A stretch of 64,000 nt of DNA from Physcomitrium patens (lineage: Eukaryota; Streptophyta; Bryopsida; Funariales; Funariaceae). The DNA lies in assembly GCF_000002425.4 (NCBI RefSeq), contig NC_037265.1, positions 15,311,934-15,375,933 of the forward strand, written 5' to 3'. The notes under the pieces are model-generated. The model was not told where the DNA came from and made no database searches. It was given only the letters and a program-made list of their open reading frames with translations. The position numbers and the translations under genes were made by a program. Positions 26,801 through 37,487 of the stretch are shown piece after piece. Numbering within the stretch: position 1 is the stretch's first letter; each line of letters starts with the position of its first letter.

Positions 26801-28366
26801 GATACTCTATCTAGATGTTTTTATCTTATATTAAAAGAAAGAAAAGTAAATTTTGACCAACAAAATATAATTTTATTGAAGCCAAAATAATTTCATCTCC
26901 AAGCAATGAAATCAACATTGACTGTTGATTTGACTTTTTTCAAGCAGATCCAAGCAAGTATGTCCTCAGACCCTCTTGTTCATGATATCAAAAACAATTC
27001 TTCTAAGTCTCAAGATACTTCAAAGTTTGAGCTTAAAGAGAATCTACTCTATTTTAAAGGATGCTTATATGTTCGAGAAAGAGAAGTACGATTACGTGCT
27101 CTTGAAGCTCGTCAAAATTTCCCTGCAATAAGACATTTTGGATATAATGAGACTTTGAAGCTTATATCTAAAGATTTTTGGTGGCTTCAAATGTCGAAGG
27201 CCATTCAAGAATTTGTGAAAACATGTGATGTTTGTTCAAGATTAAAAACTCTGCAACATCAATTTTATAGACTCCTCTAACCATTACCTATATCAAAACA
27301 ACTATTGTCTTTTGTCTCTATAGATTTTATCATAGATCTTCTAATTTCAAATTCATATGATTCCATAATTATGATTATAGATCATTTCACAAAGATAGTT
27401 CATTTTGTACTATGTACAAAATCTATCACAGGTGCAGGAATAGCTAAACTCTTCCTTGACAACATCTATTACTATTATGGATTATCAAAGGATACTATAT
27501 CAAAGAGAAGAACACAATTTTTATTGAGATTTTGAAGAACTCTTTTCAAGATATTGAAGGTGGATATAAAACTACATTTATCTTTCCACCTTCAAATTGA
27601 TGGAAAAATAGAATGGATAAATCAAGTTTTAGAATAGTATTTGAGGTATACCATCAATTACCAATAAGATGATTGGACAATTCTTTTGCTATTGGTAGAG
27701 TTTGCTTACAATAATTTGGTACATTCTTGTACTCAATAAATACCTTTCTTTGCCAATTACAGTTATTATCTATAATTTGATATTTTTGACTTTTCAAAAG
27801 TTGATAATCTTGTGGCGTAAGATGTGGCAAATCAATTGTTAAAGCTATATGCAATAATGAAAGAAAAATTAAAAGAAGCTCAAGAATGACAAAAAGCCAA
27901 TGCAGATATCTATTACAAGGAACAACCTCAATTCCATGTGGAAAATAAGATATGGTTACTTTGTCATAATATTAAAACTATTTGTCCTTGTGACAAGTTC
28001 AATTATCATAGGCTTGGAGCATTTTACATTTGTAAATAAATCAATCTAGTTGCTTATCAATTACACCTATCAAAGTCTATAAAAATCTATCTTATGTTCT
28101 ATATGTCTTTACTTGAGCCATACAAGACAATGGATATATAAGAAAGGATATAAATGCCACCACATCCTATAAAAATAGAAAATAATGAAAAATATGAAAT
28201 AGAAGAAGTCTTAGATTTAAGGCGGCCCTAAAATAGGTTAGAATATCTCATACATTAATATGGATATGACATTAATGAATATACATGGGAGCCATCTAGG
28301 AATCTACCAAATGCATTAGCCAAAGTCAAAGCTTTTCATCAATGACATCCATCAAAATCAAGATGA
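23867..28366 (+). pseudogene. chromovirus C gag-pol pseudogene
   Basis: Gag starts at ATG 23867 (MAKLTEMKSV). The zinc knuckle CLYCGKAKH near 24755 has lost its last Cys. The protease region at 24940-25230 reads LIDLGA for the active-site motif. RT keeps the catalytic YYLDDILIYS (near 26020). RNase H has LMETDASDF near 26455. Integrase has a zinc-finger CDVCSR near 27228, then VSIDFI. The chromodomain near 28195-28345 reads VLDLRRP, then YTWEP. Pol stops at 28364-28366. Many in-frame stops; several are TGA or TAG where element D has CGA or TGG. Confidence 0.9.
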
Positions 28367-28464
28367 AGAATCAAGAAATACTTTGCTATAAAGCAAAGCA
28401 AGCCTAATAGAGATTTCATTCTATCTTGTATCATTGTTTCTTTGGATTTTTTAGTACTTAAGAG

Positions 28465-28887
28465 ATGGAGAACCAACAACTAGTAGATTTAACTCAAGAG
28501 CTATCATTTGTTGAGCTACTAGACAAGATATTGCAACTATTACAGCTTTTGAGATGGCAAAATCAAGATAAAGATCCTCAAAAATGACATGTTCTTTCTC
28601 AAATAGATGGCGAGATATAATGTATTTGATACCACGACTTTGGAAGGGACTCTTGGTATTTAGTAATACTTTTGGAAGTAGGAACCACTTTTAATAGTAT
28701 TACTAATGTTTTGTTTGAAGGAAGTTATGAAGGCCTTAATAATGATCAAATATTAGGGTGGTCTTCTTGCCTTGATATGGGTCATTATCAATGGTTGAAG
28801 GGACCTATCAACTACCTTCAAAAGAAATAAAGGTCAAAATACATGGCAAATATAGTTCGGTGCATCTTGGACTTCATCAACATGTAA
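28465..28887 (+). pseudogene. extra conserved 141-codon frame (orf3) of chromovirus C, decayed
   Basis: The frame runs from ATG 28465 to TAA 28885-28887, about 98 bp after the pol stop and 41 bp before the 3' LTR. It has four internal stops. Element D has an identically sized frame in the same place (52369-52791). Three of the four stops are sense codons in D (CAA, TGG, CAA). The best conserved block is codons 66-101, including LVILLEVGTT and LFEGSYEGLNN. No known domain, membrane segment or signal peptide was recognised. See the orf3 entry of element D. Confidence 0.7.
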
Positions 28888-28928
28888 TCACCGCTCTTTG
28901 TAGAACTCGTCTTTAAAAGGGGGAGTAA

Positions 28929-29454
28929 TGTCATAGACATACATATTTACTGTGATAATTGTGTAGATAATAAGAAGATGTAGAAATATGATAATATCTT
29001 GTAGAAAGCTTTCTAGAAGCTTAATAGATGTTGCTTTGTCTTTATACATGTCTATAGGTGATTGGTAGGTTAAAAACTTGGCCAACAAGAAAGCCACATG
29101 TCGACATGTTGACCACTTGTAGTACAAGTTGGACATATGGCACACACCTACAAAACTTGCCTTGCAAATTAGACATGTGTCTTGCAAGTTGGACTCATAT
29201 TACATGTCCTATAGTATGTCGCTACATAGTTCTTAATTAAGTAGTATATATAGAGGAAAAAGTGAGGCCTTCCTCACTCTTCTCAACTCTTTTCTTGTTT
29301 TTAGTCTAATTTCAAGAGTCTTATGTTTTCTAGTCTTTAGCAATAGCTATTCTAGTTCTTCCTTGAATATACATATTTTTGTATATTTTGTCATTTTTTT
29401 TTTGACAATGATTCTACGAGTTTATGTATCTTCTTCCAATTTGTTTCCTTAACA
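28929..29454 (+). repeat. chromovirus C 3' LTR
   Basis: 526 bp, from TGTCATAGACATAC to TTTCCTTAACA. Aligns with 23118-23660 throughout. Confidence 0.94.
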
Positions 29455-29732
29455 CTTAGAAGCTTCTATTTGTCCTTAAAAAGTAGCTATTTGGTCTAAG
29501 AGGTATTGTACTTGAGTCTTTATCATAGATGGTTCTACCATATCTTCTATGTTGCAATTTTCTTGCCAAACTTTGCTATCATAATACCTTCTATCCTTCC
29601 AATTGTCTTCTTAAAAGTGGCTCTTGGTAGCGCCAAAATAATAATCAATGTGACTACAACAACTAACTTTTAACTAGACAGTGGCTATTAATATATTATC
29701 AAAGAAAAAACTAATACTTGCTTTGATAACAA

Positions 29733-30248
29733 TGGAACGAGATTGAATTCTCTGAAAGATCTAAAAGCCTTTTAATCTATAGCAACATAAATTCTATTAC
29801 AATATAGGACAAAATAAATGAGAATAAAACTAAATAGTACTAAACAAAATAGAACATGAAAGATAAAATAGAGCAAAAAGAAATAGAACAAAAAAAATCA
29901 AAAAATGTAAACCAAATTTTATTAAGAAAAAGAAACCAAAGCCATATTTGACTAAATGCTTTAAATGGTCTCAATTAGTCTTATTTATACTTTATCTAAC
30001 TATCTTTAAATTTTCTACAATTTCCATAATAGTGGATCCTACTAACATAATAATCCTTTTAGAAGGTTCTAAAGATGGGTCCTATCTTAACAACTTCTTT
30101 TAATTTTTTTAGGATATTTTTTGATAGATCCAACAGAACCACCAACTTGGCCCTAATTTTAAAAACTTCTAGAAATTTCTCAAAAATGGCTCCAATTACC
30201 TATTTCTATGTATCAATAATACAATTATCTTATCCATGCCCCATTATA
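29733..30248 (-). repeat. element B' 5' LTR (inverted)
   Basis: Reverse complement of the element B LTR: it starts (plus strand) TGGAACGAGATTGAA just after the inverted PBS and ends near ATTATA at 30248. It is longer than the B LTRs (516 against 427-437 bp) because of extra A-rich sequence near 29.85-29.94 kb. Confidence 0.85.
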
Positions 30249-31026
30249 TACCTAGTAGCGTACAATATGATCAAGGTACCTTCTTCCAAATAGAACTATT
30301 GCCAAGGGCCAAACCAATAAGTTGGCCAATTTATTGCCTAGTATTAAATGAATTTGAAGAATTACAAAAGACATTGAACGAATTCTTAGAAAAGGGCCTT
30401 ATTTGAAAAGGCATGTTACCATGGGATGCACCTATATTTTTTGCATCTAAAAAGGATAAAGAACTTTGGCTTTGCATTGACTATCAAGGCCTCAATAACA
30501 TGACTATTAAAAATGCATATCCACTTTCATGCATAGATGATCTTCATAATCAACTTTAAAATATAACCATCTTTAGTAAATTAAATCTTTGTAATGGCTA
30601 TTAGCAAATACTCATTGAAAAAAAAGATATATAAAAGATGGTATTTTGTACATGCTATGGATATTTTCAATGGCTTGTTTTATCTTGTAGCTTTACTAAT
30701 GTTTCAACCTCCTTTATAGATCACATGAAATAAATTATTTTAAGATCTTTTGGATAAATATGTAATTATTTTTATTCATTAATATACTAATATATAATAA
30801 AATTCTTGAAGAGCATGAGCAACATCTATGGGAAGTGTTGTATTGGTTGCAAGATAATCATTTCTATTGCAAGCAATTAAAGTGTGAACTTTGGAAGTCA
30901 AAGGTCATCTTTTTGAAACATGTAGTATCATCCAATGACATGCACATGGAGTAGGATAAGATAAAAGTGATAGAAGATTGGCCAACTCCAAAGATGCTTT
31001 GAAAGTCTACTCATTTTTAGGCCTTG

Positions 31027-31584
31027 TGTCAAGGACAAGAACTTGATAAAAATAAATAAACAAGTGAGACTTTTTTCAAAGAAAGATGATAAAATAGAAA
31101 TAACTAAATATGTATATTAAGAAAGAAACTGGAATGGCTATTGCTAAAAGACAAGAAAATTAAAGACCCTTGAAACTAGACTATAAGCAAGAAAAGAGTT
31201 GACAAGAGTGAAGAGGGCTTCATTCTTATCTCTATATATACTATCTAACTAGGGGCTACATGGCAATGTTCTATAGGACCTCCAATATGTGTTGATTTTG
31301 TAGGACACATGCCTTGACTTACAAGGTAAGTTTTTCTACATGTGGGCCACATAGTTAACTTGGCCTTCAAGCTAACAACATGTGTGGCACATGGCCAACT
31401 TATTAACTGCGTTTCTAATCCAAAAAATCAATTGAAGACACCTATAAAGTCAAAGTAGTGTCTATGAATCTTCTAAAAAGCTTTTATAGAAGATATTATA
31501 AAATTAACTTACTTTTATCTACTTTTATTTATTTCTACATATTTATACATGTAATTATTGGCTTACATACATATGTCTGTGATA
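31027..31584 (-). mobile_element. solo LTR of the chromovirus C/D family
   Basis: 558 bp on the minus strand, from TGTCAAGGACAAG to GTCTGTGATA. Flanked by CCTTG (31022-31026) and TCTTG (31585-31589), a target duplication with one mismatch. It is inserted in the pol gene of element B and closely resembles the solo LTR at 13830-14370. Confidence 0.92.
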
Positions 31585-33170
31585 TCTTGTTAGATATCAT
31601 TATTATTTTGTTTAGTAATTTTCATACATTGTTCTTTTATTAGCAAGTTTATTGGAAAAAAGGTGCTTTATTTGAATGGAAATTGGAATAACAAAGTGCT
31701 TTTAATAGGTTAAAAGAAGCACTTATTATTACTCCAATATTACAACTATATGATTCCAATCTTCTTTGTACACTTGACATTGATGTTTTTGACTTTGCTT
31801 TTGGAGGGATCCTTTAACAAGACTTTGCTAGGGGCCTTCAACTCATGGTGTATGAATCTCACAAGCTCAAAAGGATAGAGCGCAATTACTTTGCAGGTGA
31901 TCAAGAGTAATTAGCAATTGCATATGCTACAAAGATATTGCTCACTATCTATTAGAGAAGCCAATGATTTTTTGGATTGACCATTAATCCCTGCTATATG
32001 ATTTATATCTAAAAAACATGAAATTACAACATTATCATTGAAAAAAGTAATTGTAGTTCTTTAACATTCAGCTTGAATAAAAACAACGGCACCAATATAC
32101 CGTTGTGGACACCTTATTAGGTAGACTAGATTTGAAGCCCAAATTAGAGGACAAGGCAAAAGTCTTAGACTATTATACTTAATTCCATTATCTACAACAT
32201 GTTGGAAGCAGATGATTATAGATTTCATTACATGTTTGTTATAGATGATTCACAATGACACTACAACAAGTGTCTTTATAGATGAATTCTTAAAGCAACT
32301 TCACTTGGCTATGGTGAGCTCTAATATTTATGCTTTAATACTTGCACGGGTCTTCTTTGACATTATCTTTTGTCACCATAGATTACCTTGTGCCATCATT
32401 TTAAATTGGAATCCACGCTTCATGAGGAATTTTGATAGGCTTTGTTGAAGCTATTGGACACACGACTTACCATATCAATGGCCTTCTATTTCTAAATATA
32501 TGGACAAATAAAGTGTACAAATCAAGCCTTGGAGGATATGCTATGAGCATTTGTGGCGGTTCATCATAATGAATGAGATGAATATTGAACACCTTTGGAA
32601 TTTGCTTACAATAATAATATTTAAGCAAATAGTAGTCATTCACCATTCTTCCTTAATATCGGTCAGTATCCAATTATGTTAGCAACTCTCTATAGTTCCA
32701 TTGATATCAACTATTTGATAATGGAAGAATTTATACAACAGCTTATAATTGCCTTGTAAGAAGTACGATACTGCCTGTTTACTGCACATAATTGACAGAA
32801 GTAATATGCAAATAACCACCAATAATATAAGACCTTCCAAGAGGGTAATCAAGTATTATTCTTCAATGCCAACTTTGTACTTGCTACATCAATCCAAGTT
32901 TGTAAATTAATACCTCAATGGCTTGGATCTTTTTATATTTTTAAAGTAATTTTTAATGTTGTATACTGTCTCAATCTTCTACCACATATTCAAGTCTATC
33001 TAGTCTTATATATTTTGCAACTTAAGGAATTTTATACTGAGTCAAGATACTTTTTGGACTGACATCAATTACCACCACTATCAATTGTAATTGATGTTCA
33101 AGAAGAATATAAAATGGATAGTATTTTGGAGTATCGCTATCTTTGCCGTGGCAATAGACATCTACAACTA

Positions 33171-33221
33171 GAAAGGTTATTCCATCTACAAAGTCTTTTA
33201 GAAAGGTTATTCCATCTACAA
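33171..33221 (+). repeat. short 30-bp direct duplication in element B pol
   Basis: GAAAGGTTATTCCATCTACA at 33171 recurs at 33201, giving an in-frame ten-codon duplication in the chromodomain-like tail. Confidence 0.85.
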
Positions 33222-33318
33222 TGTAATATAAAAACTTACATAGAATCTCATCCATTTTCAAGAAATAATTTGGAGATACCATTGTGAGGACATTTTACAT
33301 TAATAGAAAGAAATTAAT

Positions 33319-33755
33319 TGTAACAAAGTATGAAAAAGATATATGTATTATTAATGCATAGGAATAAGTAGTTAGAGCCAAGTTTGGAAAGTTTATAGAA
33401 ATTTGTAGAAGTTCTTAGAATTGGGGCTAGGTTAGTAGGCTTTGTGAGATCTATAATAGAACATTCTACAAAGAGCTTAAGGCAGATATTTAGGTGAAAT
33501 CTGTCATTAAGAATATTCTAAAAAGTTCTAAGTTAGTTGGACAAAATATAAATAAGACCAGCTAGGGCCATTTGGATATCTGGTCAAGTATGGCTTTGGA
33601 CTCTTTTTCTTAGTTAAGTTTGATTTTGCATTTTCTTGTTTAGTTCTATTTTATTTTCTTTTATTCTAGTTTGCTCTGTCCTACATTGTAATAAGATTTA
33701 TGTTGCTATAGATTAAAAGGATCTTAGATCTTAGAGATAGTTCAATCCCATTTCA
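33319..33755 (+). repeat. element B 3' LTR
   Basis: 437 bp, from TGTAACAAAGTATG to CAATCCCATTTCA, followed by the TSD CTTAA (33756-33760). Confidence 0.93.
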
Positions 33756-34544
33756 CTTAATAGCTTCTTATATAATATTTCACTTAAGTATTTATAAAAA
33801 TTCTTAATTTTTTTCAATAAATCAAAACCATCAATATTTTAAATAAAAGTCTAAATTTAAAAAACTAACATAGATATTATAATTCCAACAAAGAGATATT
33901 AAATTCAAATCAAAATACTTGACTTGCCAAATTTTCTTGAGTTCTTAGATTCCTTTGTTTTCTTGGCTACTCTAAAGTTCTCATAATAAATTCCATTTAT
34001 TATTGCTTAATCCATAAGTTCATTCCCAACAACGTATTTCTAACATTATATTCTTGATGTGGTATTTTTAACAACACTATATCTTTGTACAAATTGTTAA
34101 TAGGTTGCGAGTAGAGATTATGAGCAAAGCAAGGCTTGTGGAAAGAATTTTTTAAAGCTCCAAATTTCTATTGTTGCTCTTTTTCATTTCTAACATTGTT
34201 ACTAACAAAAGCTACCAAAAAAAAAAGAAATAGTATAGGTTTGACTCACTAGAGGTTCAATTCCTCAAAAATCTAAATTCAAAAATCACAAAACATCCTC
34301 AAGTTGATGAAAAGATGAAGTCATGTGAAACAACCTCACAAGATCTACTCAACCTCCAAAAGATAAATCAAGAGAGTCCAATTGTAATGCTATGTAAGAA
34401 AAGGATGAAGCTTCTATTGCTTAAGGATAGAAGTATAAATATATAAAGAGAGAAAAATTAAAACCCGCTTAAAATGAACCTCTCCTTTGAGCTTTTATAT
34501 AACATAAATCCATGGTCTAACAACATAGACTTTCTATCACAAAT

Positions 34545-34748
34545 ACACAAAACTAGTCAAACTATTGGTATGTTGGTATTTAACTTGTTAGGCCTCATGA
34601 AAGCTTAGTATGCTACAACAATCATGATAGCTATAATGGCTATTCAATTATGTATTGACTTACATTTATAATATATAGCTAGTTATTAATTTTCCACATA
34701 ATGTCTAATAGAAATTAATCATGTATATAAATATTCTTTTAATAACTT
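34545..34748 (-). repeat. copia 5' LTR remnant
   Basis: Homologous to 13150-13355 in the same orientation. Termini and PBS not resolved. Confidence 0.65.
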
Positions 34749-34772
34749 ATACTATTGTGTTTATAATAGTTT

Positions 34773-34779
<7 letters not shown>

Positions 34780-34815
<36 letters not shown>
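34780..34815. repeat. (TA)n microsatellite
   Basis: Alternating A/T run of about 36 bp at the edge of the copia relic. Confidence 0.95.
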
Positions 34816-34819
<4 letters not shown>

Positions 34820-36190
34820 GATATATTTAAAATTTATTAAAATAAAAAATATATTTTTGCATTTTATCAAAAATAATTTAACATTCATGAATATTATACA
34901 TGCTTTTGTAGAATAATTTGGTATGTTTTGATTGTTTTTTAACAAATTTAAATGTATTATCAATTTTACCCCAATATATTTTATCAAAGATGTAAATAAT
35001 ATTTTTTGGATTTATAAAGCTCTAAAATAAAATCTACAGATATAAAAAACTTTAACTATTTGGAAATTAAAATTGTTTATAATTTATACTATACAGCATA
35101 TAACAAGCCATCATGAATTCTTCAGACAATCTGCTAGATTACATAAAATTCTTTATAATTCTATTATCTTAAGCCATCAAACATCTTTATTTTTAAATTT
35201 AACTGGCTTAATACATTCAATGTGATTATTCATAAATAAATCATATTGTACTTATAAGATATTAAGTTCTCTCAGATTCTTATAATAAATAAAATATTCT
35301 AAAAACCTATTGAATTATTTTGAAACTAAATTATTGTTTCTCATATCATATTTTATTACTTATATTTATAATCTATACTTATAAGTAAATTATGTATATA
35401 TATATATATATATATATATTATATTTATTTTAATTTATTTTATTATATATACATATATATTTAATTTATTAAATGCATATATTATATTAAATTTAATATT
35501 TTAAAAATATTTGATTAGAATTTAATTCAAATATAATGTGTATATATATATAAACTTATTTATTTTTTTAGTCAATATTTTTTATTGAATATGATTTTTG
35601 ACAGTAAAATAAAAAAAATCACATAATTACAAATGTCTTTTCGATAAATTACTATTTACTTAAAATTAATAATAAAATATAAAAAATAAATGAATTTAAA
35701 TTGTATGTTGTAATTATAAGCAAGAAAATCATTTCTTCAAAATAAAATAAGCTACAATATAAAAACATTGCCAATTTTTAACATACAATAGTAGCTCAAA
35801 CTACATTGCATCATTTTGAACAAATTTTAAACACAAAAAGTGCATTTTTACAAGATTTCTAACATTAAGTTATAAAGTTTGTTGCATCTAAAACTTTTTC
35901 TCAAAAATATTATGCATTATATAAATAGAATTTTGTAAAAATCCACTATCATGAAGTGATTTTTTTCAAAACTTTAAGAACTCATGTAAAAATATACAAA
36001 AAAAAAGATGAACTAGAATTTGTTTTATAACAAACTTTTCCCATTTATAATTATCTCCACGATCCAAATTTAAGATGTCGTGAGTAAAATCACAACAAAA
36101 TCATAACATGATCCAAGTAGTGACCTTCTCTCACTTCGTACTGTCTCCATAAATTACCAATACCAAAGAATAACTTTTCTTGGCTAAGCA
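34816..36190. other. AT-rich intergenic DNA
   Basis: No gene or element recognised. Short (TA)n tracts lie near 35395-35420 and 35538-35550. Confidence 0.7.
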
Positions 36191-37298
36191 AAGAACCTAT
36201 GCAAATTTTATATACCATGACTTTTCAAAGTGGGCTTTTATGTTTAAATACCCCTTTAGTATTAAATACTCTCCTCCCTATTCTGAAGCATTCAGAGACA
36301 CCCACTTGTGGGAAACAGTTCAACAATGAAAATGATGGACCAGGAAGACTGAATCGCACCGTGGTCGTTTTCCAAACAGGAAACACAGCATGAGTCAGTT
36401 TAGAACCCTCTTCAATGCATGCCAGCAGTGCACACTCAATATCCCTTCGTGACACGAGTATAGAAGATGACTACCATGCTGGCCAATGCAGAATGTGCAC
36501 TGCATCTTTGACAAATGGTCAGAAAGCCCCCAGAAAACATGCAACAAGTTGCGAGTTATTTGGTTAGTTATGTTCGGGAGAATGTATGTGAAGAAAGTAC
36601 CTGTATAGATGATCCTTATGGACAAGTTAACGAGATTTAACTAAATTTATCAACCGACTCAGTCACAGTTCAACGAATAGTGCAGAAATACCTGCAACAA
36701 GTTGCGAGTTATTTGGTTAGTCATGTTCGGGAGAATGTATGTGAAGAAAGTACCTGTATAGATGATCCTTATGGACAAGTTAACGACATTTAACTAAATT
36801 TATCAACCGACTCAGTCACACTTCAACGAATAGTGCAGAAATACCTGCAGAATATGTAACTGACGTACCTTGAGCATATTCTGGGAATTCTCATGGGTCC
36901 AGATGTAGAGCTCTCGCCCTGAGCAGTGGTGATTTTGATTACTCGGAAGGTAGCACGTGTCAAAATTATTGACAGGCAGTTGTTACGTTTCATCACAATA
37001 TAGTCCTTGCCAACGCTGTATCCAAAACTGCAGCAGTTCGCAGATCAGTATTTAATGATGTTTACTTGACAAACATGTTTCTGAGGGGGTATGGGAATAA
37101 TTGTACGAGTTAGAATTTTTCACTAACTGTTGACTGCGAAACACCGTCTCAAGTCCATCTACTGGTGCCAAGGAATTTACAGTGCCTCTTCATTCCTCAC
37201 TATCTTTCAAGTCAAAATCACCATTACTAAGAGCGGGATCTAACCCTAGGCCCACGTGCTTCCATTTTACGTCCAAAGCAACGTAAATAAATGAAATG
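36191..37298. other. GC-richer flank downstream of the CASP-like gene
   Basis: Base composition changes sharply from the AT-rich transposon side to the gene island. Open frames of up to 76 aa on both strands show no family I recognise. It contains the 153-bp tandem duplication. It may include the end of the CASP-like transcript or another, non-coding, transcript. Confidence 0.5.
36541..36846. repeat. recent tandem duplication, two copies of 153 bp
   Basis: 36541-36693 and 36694-36846 differ at only about three or four positions (for example TTAGTTATG/TTAGTCATG, ACGAGATTT/ACGACATTT and CACAGTTC/CACACTTC). No open frame spans it meaningfully. The high identity points to a recent event. Confidence 0.95.
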
Positions 37299-37304
37299 TT
37301 TATT
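37299..37304 (-). terminator. candidate poly(A) signal of the CASP-like gene
   Basis: AATAAA on the minus strand, about 184 bp past the stop codon, a plausible 3' UTR length. Confidence 0.4.
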
Positions 37305-37487
37305 CACTTAAATGTACTTGATTTCGGACAGATCAGGCACGTTCTATCTCTACTGTGGAGCATTCAATTTTCAAATGGCTTTTACACACAATGTTTAATC
37401 AAGCAATGTTCCGTGCAGAACAATACATTTTGAAGAGAAATGTATTTACAACGCACAACAACGAATCACCGCACAAATCTGTGCTCA

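Larger units (their letters stand above)
23118..29454 (+). mobile_element. chromovirus C (Ty3/gypsy with chromodomain)
   Basis: 6.3-kb element with homologous LTRs (23118-23660 and 28929-29454). It is flanked by TTTAG (23113-23117) and CTTAG (29455-29459), a target duplication with one mismatch. It is inserted in the gag of B'. Order: 5' LTR, self-complementary primer site, gag with zinc knuckle, protease, RT, RNase H, integrase, chromodomain, an extra 141-codon frame, 3' LTR. Same family as element D at 47-53 kb. Frames are interrupted by many stops, so it is inactive. Confidence 0.95.
19641..30248 (-). mobile_element. inverted copy B' of the element B family (interrupted by C)
   Basis: Minus-strand copy nested in B. 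Its 5' LTR is at 29733-30248, with the PBS just inside it (CTTTGATAACAA on the plus strand near 29720-29731). Gag runs leftward 29730-29455, is interrupted by element C (23118-29454), and resumes at 23117. A CCHC-like motif is near 22425 and RT is at about 21640-20995. A fragment like the integrase-upstream segment (DYSLNNGLFYFKKQIYIPN) lies at 19883-19641. No 3' LTR was found, so the left end is truncated or rearranged. An inversion instead of an insertion cannot be excluded. Confidence 0.7.
30270..33260 (+). pseudogene. element B RT, RNase H and integrase remnant
   Basis: RT begins near 30270 (ELLPRAKP), then [20 protein letters not shown] and the [16 protein letters not shown] stretch. The catalytic box is degraded (FIH for FIDD). 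The solo LTR at 31027-31584 interrupts the RT/RNase H junction. RNase H resumes at about 31640 (KKGALFEWK, ITPILQLYD). Integrase is at 32180-32900 with a recognisable FIDEFLKQLHLA and NWNPRFMRNF. A weak chromodomain-like start (SILEYRYLCRGN) lies near 33120. Stops throughout. Confidence 0.8.
18116..33755 (+). mobile_element. Ty3/gypsy element B (contains nested elements)
   Basis: The 5' LTR (18116-18542) and 3' LTR (33319-33755) are homologous. The pair is flanked by a perfect 5-bp target-site duplication CTTAA (18111-18115 and 33756-33760), so these ends belong to one insertion. A tRNA-iMet-type primer-binding site follows the 5' LTR. Own-strand contents are gag (about 18.58-19.64 kb), then RT, RNase H and integrase (about 30.27-33.26 kb). 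The middle (about 19.64-30.25 kb) is an inverted copy of the same family (B'), itself carrying chromovirus C. A solo LTR sits at 31027-31584. B is inserted in the copia relic. Confidence 0.92.
13134..34760 (-). mobile_element. Ty1/copia LTR retrotransposon relic (outermost element of the stack)
   Basis: Minus-strand copia element broken open by later insertions. Terminal repeats are visible as about 200 bp of homology between 13150-13355 and 34545-34748, but exact ends and the target-site duplication could not be fixed. The 3' half (RNase H, RT, integrase, gag) lies at about 13600-18110. The gag 5' end, leader and 5' LTR lie at about 33760-34760. Between them sits the complete Ty3/gypsy element B with its own TSD, which shows the copia element was there first. 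The solo LTR at 13830-14370 is a second insertion, between RNase H and RT. All reading frames are broken. Confidence 0.75.

Noticed and set aside
34246..34262. tRNA gene suggested by GGTTCAATTCC
   Set aside because: It resembles a tRNA B box, but no acceptor stem, anticodon arm or A box is present around it. It lies in the copia leader.
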